Below are positions 16,692 through 24,060 of a DNA stretch of 24,661 nt, one piece after another (within the stretch, counting starts at the first letter, position 1; every line of letters starts with the position of its first letter). The notes beneath the pieces are model-generated. The model ran no database searches, was not told the origin of the DNA, and was given only the letters and a program-made list of their open reading frames with translations. The position numbers and the translations under genes are program-made. The stretch comes from CAYWNA01 sp964459305. GTDB lineage: Bacteria; Planctomycetota; Planctomycetia; Pirellulales; Pirellulaceae. The stretch lies in NCBI GenBank assembly GCA_964459305.1, contig CAYWNA010000194.1:1-24661 (forward strand). Direction: 5' to 3'.

Positions 16692-16763
16692 GTACGATGG
16701 GCCTCCGAGCCCGTCGGTTTTCTAGACTCCTCCTGTTTCGACGGCCTCGGAGGGCCATCGTAC
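16692..16763. repeat. REP-like hairpin, 5' side of the RAYT gene
   Basis: The arms 16692-16716 and 16739-16763 pair at 23 of 25 positions around a 22-nt loop. The right arm (CGACGGCCTCGGAGGGCCAT plus CGTAC) is identical over 25 bases to the right arm of the hairpin downstream of the transposase. The element ends about 12 nt before the transposase ATG. Confidence 0.92.
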
Positions 16764-16775
16764 CGGAGACCTGCG

Positions 16776-17462
16776 ATGACCACGGAATCGTTCAATCTGA
16801 AAACGCCGCCAGGATTTCGGGGGCTGGATCCTGATTTGCCAATTCGTGTGTATTATCGACACTTGCCACATTGGCGGCAGGATGGCGCGACCTATTTTGT
16901 CACCTTCCGGCTGGCAGATGCGATTCCCCAAGACCAACTGCGTGCGCTCCAGCGTTGGCGAGCAATCTGGGAACAATCGCACCCCGACCCGCGCAGTGAG
17001 AGAGACTGGGAGGAACTCGCACGCGAGATTACCACTCGGACGGAAACGTGGATGGATCGAGGCTACGGCGAGTGCGTGTTTCGCCATCAGGATCTTGCCA
17101 AGGAGATGTCGAAGTCGCTGCTGCATTTTCAGAACGAACGATGCTTTACGTCATGTTTTGCCGTCATGCCAAATCACGTCCACGCCGTAATGAAACCGTT
17201 GAGCGATTTCGAGTTGGAAGACATTCTGGAAAGCGTGAAGCGATTCGTCAGCCGGAGAGTCAACCTTCGACTTGACCGTAGCGGAACGCTTTGGGAACAG
17301 GAAAGCTATGACCGGATCATCCGGAACGAGGAGCACTTGTATCGAGTCGTTCAGTATATCGGGAGGAATCCAGCGAAGGCCGGGCTATCACGAGAGGACT
17401 GGGTTCGCTGGGTTGATCCCGACTGGGAGCAAGCCGGTTGGGAATTTCGCGACGACGAATGA
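16776..17462 (+). CDS. REP-associated tyrosine transposase (RAYT, Y1_Tnp/IS200-like)
   Basis: A 228-residue HUH-endonuclease-family protein. YFVTFRLAD (40-48) is the first core strand. MPNHVHAVM (131-139) holds the HUH pair His134/His136. SYDRIIRNEEHLYRVVQYIGRNPAKAG (177-203) is the family's C-terminal signature, with Tyr194 the best-spaced candidate nucleophile (Tyr178 is the alternative). RAYTs nick and move single-stranded REP/BIME palindromes rather than their own gene. The gene is flanked on both sides by hairpins sharing a 25-base arm, as expected. I chose the ATG at 16776 because GGAG lies 7 nt upstream and the longer frame only translates the hairpin. The gene is intact. Confidence 0.93.
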   Translation: MTTESFNLKTPPGFRGLDPDLPIRVYYRHLPHWRQDGATYFVTFRLADAIPQDQLRALQRWRAIWEQSHPDPRSERDWEELAREITTRTETWMDRGYGECVFRHQDLAKEMSKSLLHFQNERCFTSCFAVMPNHVHAVMKPLSDFELEDILESVKRFVSRRVNLRLDRSGTLWEQESYDRIIRNEEHLYRVVQYIGRNPAKAGLSREDWVRWVDPDWEQAGWEFRDDE

Positions 17463-17464
17463 CG

Positions 17465-17536
17465 GTACGACGGCCCTCCGAGGCCGTCTGAATAGAGGGG
17501 GGGGGCGAACACGACGGCCTCGGAGGGCCATCGTAC
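17465..17536. repeat. REP-like hairpin, 3' side of the RAYT gene
   Basis: The arms 17465-17488 and 17513-17536 pair at 23 of 24 positions. The loop contains a run of nine or so G residues. The element begins three bases after the transposase stop codon, and its right arm matches that of the 5' hairpin exactly. The right arm runs into the remnant gene that follows. Confidence 0.92.
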
Positions 17537-17548
17537 AGGCAAAGGCAA

Positions 17549-17801
17549 ACATTCAAAGCGAATCTAGCCAAGGCGGTCGACTACGGCATCGTGCGGTTCT
17601 CCGTCGACGGCCGGCCGCTCGGCCAACCGATGGATCTGTTCAACAACGGCGTAATCACCACCGACGAGATCGCAGGGCAGCGTCCAACTAACCGCTGGCC
17701 GGCACCAATTGAGCCTCGAAATCACCGGGGCCAACCCAAAAGTCGAACCACGCCACATGGTCGGGCTAGACTACGTGCGTCTCCGGCAGTACGCAACTTG
17801 A
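17549..17801 (+). pseudogene. C-terminal remnant of an unidentified carbohydrate-related protein, frameshifted
   Basis: Two frames together read as one C-terminal beta-sandwich end. The first gives TFKANLAKAVDYGIVRFSVDG and PLGQPMDLFNNGVITTDE, to about 17671. The second, shifted by one base, gives VQLTAGRHQLSLEITGANP then RHMVGLDYVRLRQYAT and a TGA at 17799-17801. The break lies near 17670-17680. No start codon or upstream part is present, because the 3' REP hairpin directly abuts it. The pattern 'vdLfNngVit..., vqLtaGrH.L.leitGaNp, vGlDyvrL' is one I associate with C-terminal domains of planctomycete exported proteins. The parent family is not certain. Confidence 0.65.
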
Positions 17802-17847
17802 CTCAGGTTTCGCCGACGTGGTCCAAATCGTGCGCAATTGGACCTGC
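17785..17847 (+). repeat. 63-nt segment, copy B (related to 12130-12192)
   Basis: The copy starts in the last codons of the remnant gene and ends in a hairpin (GGTCCAA with TTGGACC, 7 bp, 17820-17844) that could be a terminator. It aligns without gaps to 12130-12192. Confidence 0.7.
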
Positions 17848-17874
17848 TACGTTCACGTGTCGTCGCTTGACCGT

Positions 17875-19005
17875 CTAACTGTCCTCGCTTCGGCAGTACG
17901 CTTTGGCACTTATTCCAGTAGCTCTGCATTTTGGACACCTAACCGTGTCACGCGTTGGAGGAGCCTTGAGTCGCAATTTGACGCTGCATTCAGGACACTC
18001 GAAAATCAAACGTTTGCTCTTGGACGGAGCTTTCTCGTCTGGCGCGCCACCGTCGAGCGATGCGGATAGAGCCGACTTCGCAAAGTCAAAAGACAGTTCC
18101 GCCGCCGCGCCGCGACAGTCAGGACAAACGCCATGGTACAGATGTGGAAGTCTGTTTCCGTAGATTGTGATCCCTGCTTGTGGACTCTCCTGTTTCGCCC
18201 ATTTGACCGCGACGAAAAGATGAATCAGCTCCGAGTCCAGGGGGCCGCATTTTGGGCATGAGACACTCAGCCCCTTCTGAGCTTCCTGAACGAATGCAGG
18301 CACATCAACAGAAGGATTTGCTTCTTTCAACGACTCGAACAATTGCCGCACTACGTCAGGAACCATCAAGAACGGGACGCCTTGGGCCGACGAACTCGCT
18401 ACGAGTTGCGTCGCGCAATCCTCAGGAGAGCGCGCCTTGACATGACATTCCAACACGGATCGGCACTCAATCGAAAGGTGCAGCATGCGCTCGGCAGCGG
18501 CCGCCATAGGCGTCGCGGCCTTCGAAGCCGTGCCAGCCTTATAGCTCTCCGCACTGCTCAGCAAGGCGCCAATTTGAGAGCCAAGTGACTCTGACGTTAC
18601 CGTCAACGTGTCAAGGCAGGTCTCCCCAGCCCCATTCTTGACAGTCACATCAGTTCCTGCTGCCAGCAGCATGCATGCGGTCTCCAGGAGGGGTTGGCAC
18701 TTGCCGCCCACAGCGGCCACCATCACCGCGGCCATGGTGGACTGCGAAAAACTCGATGTAACCCGGTGCAGAGCCGTGTTACCCGAGTTGTCGATCGCGT
18801 TTGGGTTTGCGCCTCGCTCAAGCAGGTACCGGATGGCGTCAACTTTCAATTTGCCAGAAGCCCCTGCCGTCGCTGCCTCAAGCAACAGGCTGTCGCCGAC
18901 TTGGCGAAGCAGGTCGTCATCCTCGCTTAGCAGTGTCTTGAGTGTATCGACATTGCCCTCTTCGGCCGCAATCATCAGCTGTTTCGTATTCTTATTCTTG
19001 CGCAT
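17875..19005 (-). CDS. Ankyrin-repeat protein with C-terminal zinc ribbons
   Basis: A 376-residue protein without a signal peptide. Residues 1-150 hold ankyrin repeats: KQLMIAAEEGNVDTLKTLL, then AIRYLLERGANPNAIDNSGNTALH, then ACMLLAAGTDVTVKNGAGETCLD. A central region of unknown type follows. The C-terminal third has paired CxxC knuckles: CPKC, CPDC, then CPECSVKLRLKAP and CPKC near the end, typical of a zinc ribbon. That last ribbon resembles the N-terminal one of the CFI-box protein encoded upstream on the same strand. I chose the ATG at 19005 because GAGAAG lies about 9 nt upstream; a TTG at 19029 would extend it by eight residues. It is probably a cytoplasmic protein-interaction factor; its role is unknown. 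Confidence 0.82.
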   Translation of the reverse strand: MRKNKNTKQLMIAAEEGNVDTLKTLLSEDDDLLRQVGDSLLLEAATAGASGKLKVDAIRYLLERGANPNAIDNSGNTALHRVTSSFSQSTMAAVMVAAVGGKCQPLLETACMLLAAGTDVTVKNGAGETCLDTLTVTSESLGSQIGALLSSAESYKAGTASKAATPMAAAAERMLHLSIECRSVLECHVKARSPEDCATQLVASSSAQGVPFLMVPDVVRQLFESLKEANPSVDVPAFVQEAQKGLSVSCPKCGPLDSELIHLFVAVKWAKQESPQAGITIYGNRLPHLYHGVCPDCRGAAAELSFDFAKSALSASLDGGAPDEKAPSKSKRLIFECPECSVKLRLKAPPTRDTVRCPKCRATGISAKAYCRSEDS

Positions 19006-19525
19006 TGAGGGTAGCTTCTCTCTGTTCAATCAACGAGGTTTGTGGTTTGGGCAAGATCGCGAGTAAGCATGCTCCGAAATCACACCGGGCGTTCACGGCC
19101 TTGAAAACAGCGCCCCTAATGTGTGGAACGCGCGAATTGGGATCGGTTCGTCGTTGAGGGTGATGATATCGGAGTTTCCTTCCCCACGCAAATCATGAGG
19201 CGCGAATTAGGAAAGAAGACAGCAGGACGACGCCAAGGTGGCCGAATGTTGGACACGCTTGCAGATCTGGTAATGACTCGACGGCGGCCGCTGCGTCGTT
19301 CAACCTGACGGGAAGAAAGTGTTGCGCAGTGCCATTGGTTGAGTGTGCGGCCAACTCCTGTGCGAGATCAGGTGGCACTCCGGCTCGGGACAGATTTGCA
19401 GTGAATCCGTGCCTGTGGGCGTGGAAGTCGGCGTCATGATCATCACCAGTAAGAAGCTATCCGAAAAGATTCGTTGTTAAAACGTTGGATTAGGCAGTAA
19501 GGCGATAGCGGAACTCGGCCTCCCG
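19006..19525. other. Intergenic region holding an integrase remnant
   Basis: Apart from the recombinase fragment at 19193-19456, neither the 187 bases next to the ankyrin gene nor the 70 bases next to the CFI-box gene shows a gene or clear structure. Confidence 0.5.
19193..19456 (-). pseudogene. Tyrosine recombinase (integrase), C-terminal catalytic fragment
   Basis: About 88 codons with no start, bounded upstream by a stop at 19457-19459. DADFHAHRHGFTANLSRAGV matches the HxxR box of phage-type integrases (usual form HxLRHTFaT.L...GV). PDLAQELAAHSTN matches the next helix, where RHS is expected and AHS is found. LNDAAAAVESLPDL matches the usual planctomycete integrase C-terminus. The nucleophilic Tyr expected between them is missing (QHFLPV), and the N-terminal domain and first catalytic Arg are absent. 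It is therefore a dead fragment. It lies on the same strand as the N-terminal integrase fragment at 22980-23231. Confidence 0.72.
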
Positions 19526-21052
19526 TCAATCTGTCCGGTCCACAGCGTTTGAACACTTCTTCCCGCGCTGATTCCGTTCTAGGTGCCTAGACACGAACAG
19601 TACGGGTAACACGATCAGTATACGGCTGAGCCGACGCAGCACCGAGTATGGCGCAATAATGCGCGCTAGTGGCGGCGACAGTCGGCCGTACGTCGCGATG
19701 AATCGCCGTCCCCACCACCGCCGCCTGAGATAGGCGTCCCGGAAGCGGCGCAGTTCCAATACGTGGGGATGCTCGTAGTCTCCCATGGCGGCAGTCGCGA
19801 CAAAGCAACCTCCCTCGCCGCCGGACGAGCCCTTCGCGACCTCGGGCCTCTTCCCAGTGATCTTCTCCAGGGCATCGGCAGCGGGGGCGCGCACGATAGC
19901 TTCGCCACTGTTAAATGCATTTAGCAGTGGCTGCACTGCGCGCGGGTCAGCGATTTGCCCGAGGGCATCAGCCGCGCTTACTGCCGTCTCATGATCCATG
20001 AGCGATTCGATTAGGGGATCCACAGCACGGCTGTCACGCAGCCGTCCGAGGATCTTCGCCGCGATATATCGGGATAGTAGGTCGCGGTCCGCGAGCACCT
20101 CGATAAGAGCTGGAACAGCCCGTACATCTGCCTTGCTTTGGAGTGCTTTGAGGATCCCGGAACGGTGGTTGTAGCCGCGGTCAGTCAGCGCATGGAGCAG
20201 GGCTTCCATAGTTAGTCTCATGCTGCTCAGCATCGCCCGCAAGTCAGGCATCAGCTTCTTTGCCAGCGGCTCAGAATGCTCAATGACTATGTTGTACGTC
20301 ACTCGTTCTCCACAAACGAGCCAGGAGTGCTCCACGAGTGGCACGCCAACCGGATCGGTCGCGGCCTTGAGACCGAAGTGGCGAAAAGACTGAACGAAAC
20401 CCTCTAGGCCATCAATGCTGACAGTCCGTTCGTCCAATAGTGTTGGGGAGTGAAATGATGTCAGGACTTCCTCCCGCTGCATGCGAGGGATGTCCTCGTA
20501 GCAAGAGAGCTGAATTGGCGATCCGTCGTTGCGGCTGATGTAACTTTCCAGCACATTGACCTCGCGGATATTGACGTGAAACGCCACGTACGAATCCGGT
20601 GGTGTTCCTGATACCAGTATGACCGCACCAATCCAGGGCAACGGGATAGACTGGAAAGGAGTATTCTCCAGATGAACAGACCAATCGGACGGATGTTGAA
20701 AGGAAAAGCCGTATTCTTCAGAGGTGTACTGTGCCCAGTCTTCTGGCGCGCATGTTTTCGCAGTCTTTCTAAACACATCGAATGGCGACGCCATTCGCGC
20801 TTTCTTTTCAGGAACGGCTGGATGAGTTTCTGCCCGTTCGGCCGGACGAGCATCACTGACTTCGTTGTCCGCTCGTCGATCTTCGGCGTTGCCGGATTGT
20901 TCTGCAGTGAGTTCGCCAGCCTCTTGTGTAAGCGGAGTTGATGGACTGGGCACAGTGACCTTTGTACCGCATCCGGTACACTTTCCCGTCTTCCCGGCAG
21001 CTTCGTCCTTGACCCGCAGTTTCTTGCCGCAATGGGGGCAGCTGAAAATCAT
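19526..21052 (-). CDS. Zinc-ribbon / HEAT-repeat protein with CFI-box C-terminal domain
   Basis: A 508-residue protein with four parts. Residues 1-33 form a zinc ribbon (Cys5, Cys8, Cys25, Cys28: FSCPHCGKKLRV and GKCTGCGTKVTV). Residues 110-275 start with YGFSFQHPSDWSVH and look like a PsbP/DUF1795-type fold. Residues 285-400 are PBS-lyase HEAT-like repeats (VRAVPALIEVLADRDLLSR, SRAVDPLIESLMDHETAVS, PRAVQPLLNAFNSGE). Residues 415-508 are a CFI-box C-terminal domain (GCFVATAAMGDYEHPHVLEL, then RRFIATYGRLSPPLARIIAP) with a hydrophobic segment ILIVLPVLFV. The function is unknown; the C-terminus suggests membrane or envelope association. An AGGA-containing site precedes the ATG at 21052. Confidence 0.85.
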   Translation of the reverse strand: MIFSCPHCGKKLRVKDEAAGKTGKCTGCGTKVTVPSPSTPLTQEAGELTAEQSGNAEDRRADNEVSDARPAERAETHPAVPEKKARMASPFDVFRKTAKTCAPEDWAQYTSEEYGFSFQHPSDWSVHLENTPFQSIPLPWIGAVILVSGTPPDSYVAFHVNIREVNVLESYISRNDGSPIQLSCYEDIPRMQREEVLTSFHSPTLLDERTVSIDGLEGFVQSFRHFGLKAATDPVGVPLVEHSWLVCGERVTYNIVIEHSEPLAKKLMPDLRAMLSSMRLTMEALLHALTDRGYNHRSGILKALQSKADVRAVPALIEVLADRDLLSRYIAAKILGRLRDSRAVDPLIESLMDHETAVSAADALGQIADPRAVQPLLNAFNSGEAIVRAPAADALEKITGKRPEVAKGSSGGEGGCFVATAAMGDYEHPHVLELRRFRDAYLRRRWWGRRFIATYGRLSPPLARIIAPYSVLRRLSRILIVLPVLFVSRHLERNQRGKKCSNAVDRTD

Positions 21053-21375
21053 GAGGTGTCCTCGCGACGCATTCGGTGGCTGCGACTCTGCTTAGCCCAT
21101 GATGCTATCCGTTCCTCCTTCCAATGTCTGCCCCCAATCCTTTGGAATCACCAGCTAAGTCCCATTTCCTTCGATGGTCTTTAGCCTAGCGCCTATTCCA
21201 TAGGCGGCAAAGGCGGGCCAATGTCAGATAGATCCAATTCGTGGCAGCGGGTACACGGTCTTCCTTGGTTGGCTGCGTTTCCGTGCCGTTGGCTGCGGCG
21301 GAGCGCATCCCGTTGCGCCGTCGCCTGCGGTTGATTCACCAGATTTGCAGAAGTGCAGCAGATCGCACGTGCGTT
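21053..21375. other. Intergenic region between CFI-box gene and GH32 gene
   Basis: About 320 bases with no supportable gene. A small repeat GTTGGCTGCG occurs twice at about 21269 and 21289. The region holds the promoter side of the CFI-box gene and the 3' side of the GH32 gene; I see no strong terminator hairpin. Confidence 0.45.
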
Positions 21376-22920
21376 CTATGGCTTGGTCGTGAGCGGGAGT
21401 TGTGTGATTCGCAGGTTGTCGAGTGAGACTTGGCCGTCGCGGGCGAGCAGGGCGAGGGCGCCGGTTGGCAATTGTAGGCGGGCGCAGAGACTGATTCGGT
21501 CGTCCACGAAGGCTTCGAGCACGTCGCCGTGGAGCATGAGGTGGAGTTTGCAGGGGCGATCCGTGGGTAGGTCGAGCGGCTGGGTGCGGATCACGGGCAT
21601 TCGGTTCCATGCGTTCTGGCGGCTCAGGGTGACCTGTCGTGTGTGTGCGTCGAAGGTTAGGACGTAGCTGTCGTCGAGTGGATTCGGCTTGACACGTCCG
21701 GGATGTTTTTCTTGTGGATTGCCGCGCAGCAGGAGGCTGAGCGTTGCACCCGGTGCGAACCGCACGTCGGCCGTGAGAAAGAAGTCGGCGGGGGCGTTTT
21801 GCCAAACGGCCATGGCGGCCGCGCCTGACTGGGATGCGAGGGTGATCGCGTCGTGGGTTGTTTTGACCGGATCGGTCGTTGACGCGTTGAACACTTGGCA
21901 TCCCTGCCCAGCCGTTGCGTCGTCTCGGCACGCGGCGATGACTTCGGGAACAAGACGCGTGCCGACCGCGCCATGTTCATCCAAATGCAACTCGCGCGGC
22001 AGCGCCATGCACCCGCCGTAAACATGCGCCGCGTAATCGCTGTCGGTTCGCTGGAGATAGGCATGGATGATGCGCCGCCGGCCATCGAACTCCGTCTTGC
22101 CTGCCTGGAAATGAAGTCCCCACGGCACATCATTGGGCGGGCGCCGCCACGGGCCGCGCGGATCATCGGCCAGTCGGATGCGCGTGGTGTCGGTGTAATA
22201 GACCATCGCCCAGCCGTCGCCGAAGGGGAAGATGTCCGGGCATTCGCTGGCGACGATTTCGCGCGTGCTGAGCAAGGGTTCTGGACTCACGGTCCATTTT
22301 CGGAGATCCGTGCTGGTGGCCAGCGCGACGGCGCCAGCGTAGGGATAACCGATGCTGGTTTTTTCATGGGCCGCGATCGCGAGCCACCACTGTTTTGCAC
22401 CTGGGTTCCAGAACACATGTGGATCGCGCCAGTGGGCCAATGTGTCGTAGGTGCCGACGGCGGGGACGTCCCGCTTGAGCAGGAGCAGCGGCGGCCCGGG
22501 TTCTTTGGCCCACTGGACCAGATCCTGGCTGGTGGCGACGCGCACCGAAGGCAGGCCGGGGCCCTCGTCCTTGCGGCTGGCCGTGGTGTAGAAGGCGTGA
22601 AATACGCCATCCTTTTCCACGATGCTGCCGGTAGCGATCATCCGATCATTTTCATCGGCCAAAATCGCAGGCGGAAGCTCTTCCCAGTGCACGAGATCAC
22701 GCGAGGCGAGGTGATACCAATCCAACGACTTTTTACTGTGCAGATAGAAGACGTGATGCACGCCGTCGTGATAGAAGGGGATCGGATCGCCAAAGATCGC
22801 ACTATCGGGCTGATAGTGAAAAGTGGCCGTCGTTGTGGTTGCCTCTTCCGCCTTGAGGCCGCCTAACCACTGGCAAAACGCGAGACCAAGAAGAACCGTG
22901 ATATATGTCGTGTGTTTCAT
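21376..22920 (-). CDS. Exported glycoside hydrolase family 32 (fructan hydrolase-like)
   Basis: A 514-residue exported GH32 protein: signal peptide at residues 1-24, five-bladed propeller, then a C-terminal beta-sandwich (residues 360-510, with LTADVRFAPGATLSLLLRGN and LEAFVDDRISLCAR). The catalytic set is visible. Asp45 in AIFGDPIPFYHDG takes the place of the usual WMNDPNG nucleophile, RDP is at 165-167 in AHWRDPHVFW, and the acid/base Glu226 is in SECPDIFPFGD. The altered first motif suggests a non-standard substrate. It probably acts on fructans or related glycosides in the periplasm. I chose the ATG at 22920 for its clean signal peptide; an ATG at 22956 with AGGGG upstream would add 12 residues. 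Its 5' end abuts the integrase remnant. Confidence 0.9.
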   Translation of the reverse strand: MKHTTYITVLLGLAFCQWLGGLKAEEATTTTATFHYQPDSAIFGDPIPFYHDGVHHVFYLHSKKSLDWYHLASRDLVHWEELPPAILADENDRMIATGSIVEKDGVFHAFYTTASRKDEGPGLPSVRVATSQDLVQWAKEPGPPLLLLKRDVPAVGTYDTLAHWRDPHVFWNPGAKQWWLAIAAHEKTSIGYPYAGAVALATSTDLRKWTVSPEPLLSTREIVASECPDIFPFGDGWAMVYYTDTTRIRLADDPRGPWRRPPNDVPWGLHFQAGKTEFDGRRRIIHAYLQRTDSDYAAHVYGGCMALPRELHLDEHGAVGTRLVPEVIAACRDDATAGQGCQVFNASTTDPVKTTHDAITLASQSGAAAMAVWQNAPADFFLTADVRFAPGATLSLLLRGNPQEKHPGRVKPNPLDDSYVLTFDAHTRQVTLSRQNAWNRMPVIRTQPLDLPTDRPCKLHLMLHGDVLEAFVDDRISLCARLQLPTGALALLARDGQVSLDNLRITQLPLTTKP

Positions 22921-22979
22921 GGCCCACTGCAGCGATGCCGCCCGCTCTTCCCGCATCGCCAGCCCCTGAGCCGGCCGCA

Positions 22980-23231
22980 GTCAACATCCCGCCGGGCAGC
23001 CGAAGTCTCACGTGCGTTCGAGCGGCCGATCTTGAGCCCCACAACAGACTCCAGGCACTGCATCACTCCAGCTGGTACCTACTCCTGCGATGTGCCCCAC
23101 TTGAACACACGTTTTACGCGGCCGGTGTTCTTGTTGACGTAGCTCTGGCTCCAGTCTCGCTCGATCGTTTTCTCCTGGAGCCGCTGGAGCGGCAGTGGGC
23201 TGGATTTCGACGCCGCACTGCCGACCGTTGA
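22980..23231 (-). pseudogene. Tyrosine recombinase (integrase), core-binding domain fragment
   Basis: The minus strand reads LPLQRLQEKTIERDWSQSYV, then NKNTGRVKRVFKWGTSQE, a TAG stop, then VPAGVMQCLESVVGLKIGRS and NARET. This is the SAM-like core-binding domain of planctomycete integrases, whose usual form is '...W.R.yINk.vgRIkRvFkWA...eLVP.svy..L..V.GLk.GRs.ARE'. The TAG stands where Leu (TTG) is expected. Beyond NARET the match fades at about 22990, and the catalytic domain is absent. The GH32 gene begins just after. The tRNA fragment at 23273-23320 lies 41 bases upstream, the normal place for an integrase gene next to its attachment site. Confidence 0.75.
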
Positions 23232-23272
23232 CAGGTGCCTATAAGTCTAAGCATCGGCGAGTGTTACGAAAG

Positions 23273-23320
23273 TGGACGCGGCGGGATTCAAACCTGCGAC
23301 TTCCACCGTGTGAGGGTAGC
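23273..23320 (-). pseudogene. tRNA-Val(CAC) 3' fragment, likely attachment-site remnant
   Basis: The minus strand reads as a tRNA from the anticodon stem to the discriminator base. The anticodon stem CTACC/GGTGG encloses loop CTCACAC (anticodon CAC), followed by variable loop AAGTC, a T-arm with loop TTTGAAT, acceptor 3' strand CGCGTCC and A73. The T-loop C56 is T and the T-stem has one A/C mismatch. The D-arm and the 5' acceptor strand (expected GGACGCG) are absent, because similarity stops at the anticodon stem. That is the usual crossover point of tyrosine integrases in tRNA genes. A dead integrase fragment lies 41 bases downstream. Confidence 0.75.
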
Positions 23321-23455
23321 CAGAAACTCTTTGTTTTTCGGCCCTTTCTTTTGTAAACAACGGCATTCTAGCCACTTTCCCGCCTATTGCAAACCATCGC
23401 ACCGAATAGCACTTTTTCCTAGGAAATAGCGGTATTCTCCTCGTCAGCGGATGCG

Positions 23456-23478
23456 CAAAACGGTACTGTACCGTTTTG
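23456..23478. repeat. Perfect 11-bp-arm palindrome
   Basis: CAAAACGGTAC and GTACCGTTTTG pair perfectly around a single T. It lies just before the palindrome at 23524-23543, and starts the series of dyads that runs to 24357. Confidence 0.9.
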
Positions 23479-23523
23479 GGATGGGAGGGGCGAAAGACAA
23501 ACGGGCCTCAAGAAATGCCGTTT

Positions 23524-23543
23524 GCGGGTGTCATGACACCCGC
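23524..23543. repeat. Perfect 20-bp palindrome
   Basis: GCGGGTGTCATGACACCCGC is its own reverse complement with no loop. It lies 20 bases before the first GC-rich block of the 68-bp array. Confidence 0.92.
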
Positions 23544-23563
23544 CTCTGACGCCTCGTTGCCGG

Positions 23564-23788
23564 CCACGCGCGCCCGTGCGAGATATCGCTACCCTAGACG
23601 TGACGCAGAGTCACCTCTAACTCTGGTTCAGCCACGCGCGCCCGTGCGAGATGCTACGGATAGCTCTGGTAAAACTTTTACCCAAGCTAAACGGTTCAGC
23701 CACGCGCGCCCGTGCGAGATGCTACGGATAGCTCTGGTAAAACTTTTACCCAAGCTAAACGGTTCAGCCACGCGCGCCCGTGCGAGAT
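23564..23788 (+). repeat. 68-bp periodic array, four GC-rich 21-bp blocks
   Basis: The block CCACGCGCGCCCGTGCGAGAT occurs at 23564, 23632, 23700 and 23768, exactly 68 bp apart each time. Two of the three 47-bp inter-block segments are identical, giving two perfect 68-bp tandem copies at 23627-23762. The other is different in sequence but equal in length. Each segment has a 15-bp dyad starting 36 bases after its block start: GTGAC-gcaga-GTCAC at 23600-23614, and GGTAAAA-c-TTTTACC at 23668-23682 and 23736-23750. Confidence 0.92.
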
Positions 23789-24060
23789 GCTTACGCCACG
23801 GCCAACATCGACGATAAACGCCGCTGTAAATCCGCCGAATCGCCGATCAAGAACCTCAATGTGCTTGTCCATCGCCCCTTCCACCAAAACGGTTCCCGAG
23901 GATTGCGCCTAACGCACGCAAGCGGCCTTGCAGGTATTACCGGTCATGTCGCCGCCGGATGCGTCAGACTCGAAATCTCGCAACCCCCAAGCCACAATGC
24001 GCCAAAGTGCCGTACTTCGTTGGTCGCTTTGCAGGTCGAAGTCTGAGTCGCCTCAAAATT

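Noticed and set aside
16662..16775. N-terminal extension of the transposase
   Set aside because: It translates the REP hairpin. The ATG at 16776 has its own GGAG and matches the usual protein start.
23273..23360. A complete functional tRNA-Val gene
   Set aside because: Only the part from the anticodon stem to the 3' end is present. No D-arm or GGACGCG acceptor strand lies within 90 bases upstream on the minus strand, and the T-arm has unusual bases.
23564..23788. CRISPR array made of the 68-bp units
   Set aside because: Two of the three 'spacers' are identical, and the segments contain dyads at a fixed offset, which is not expected of acquired spacers.
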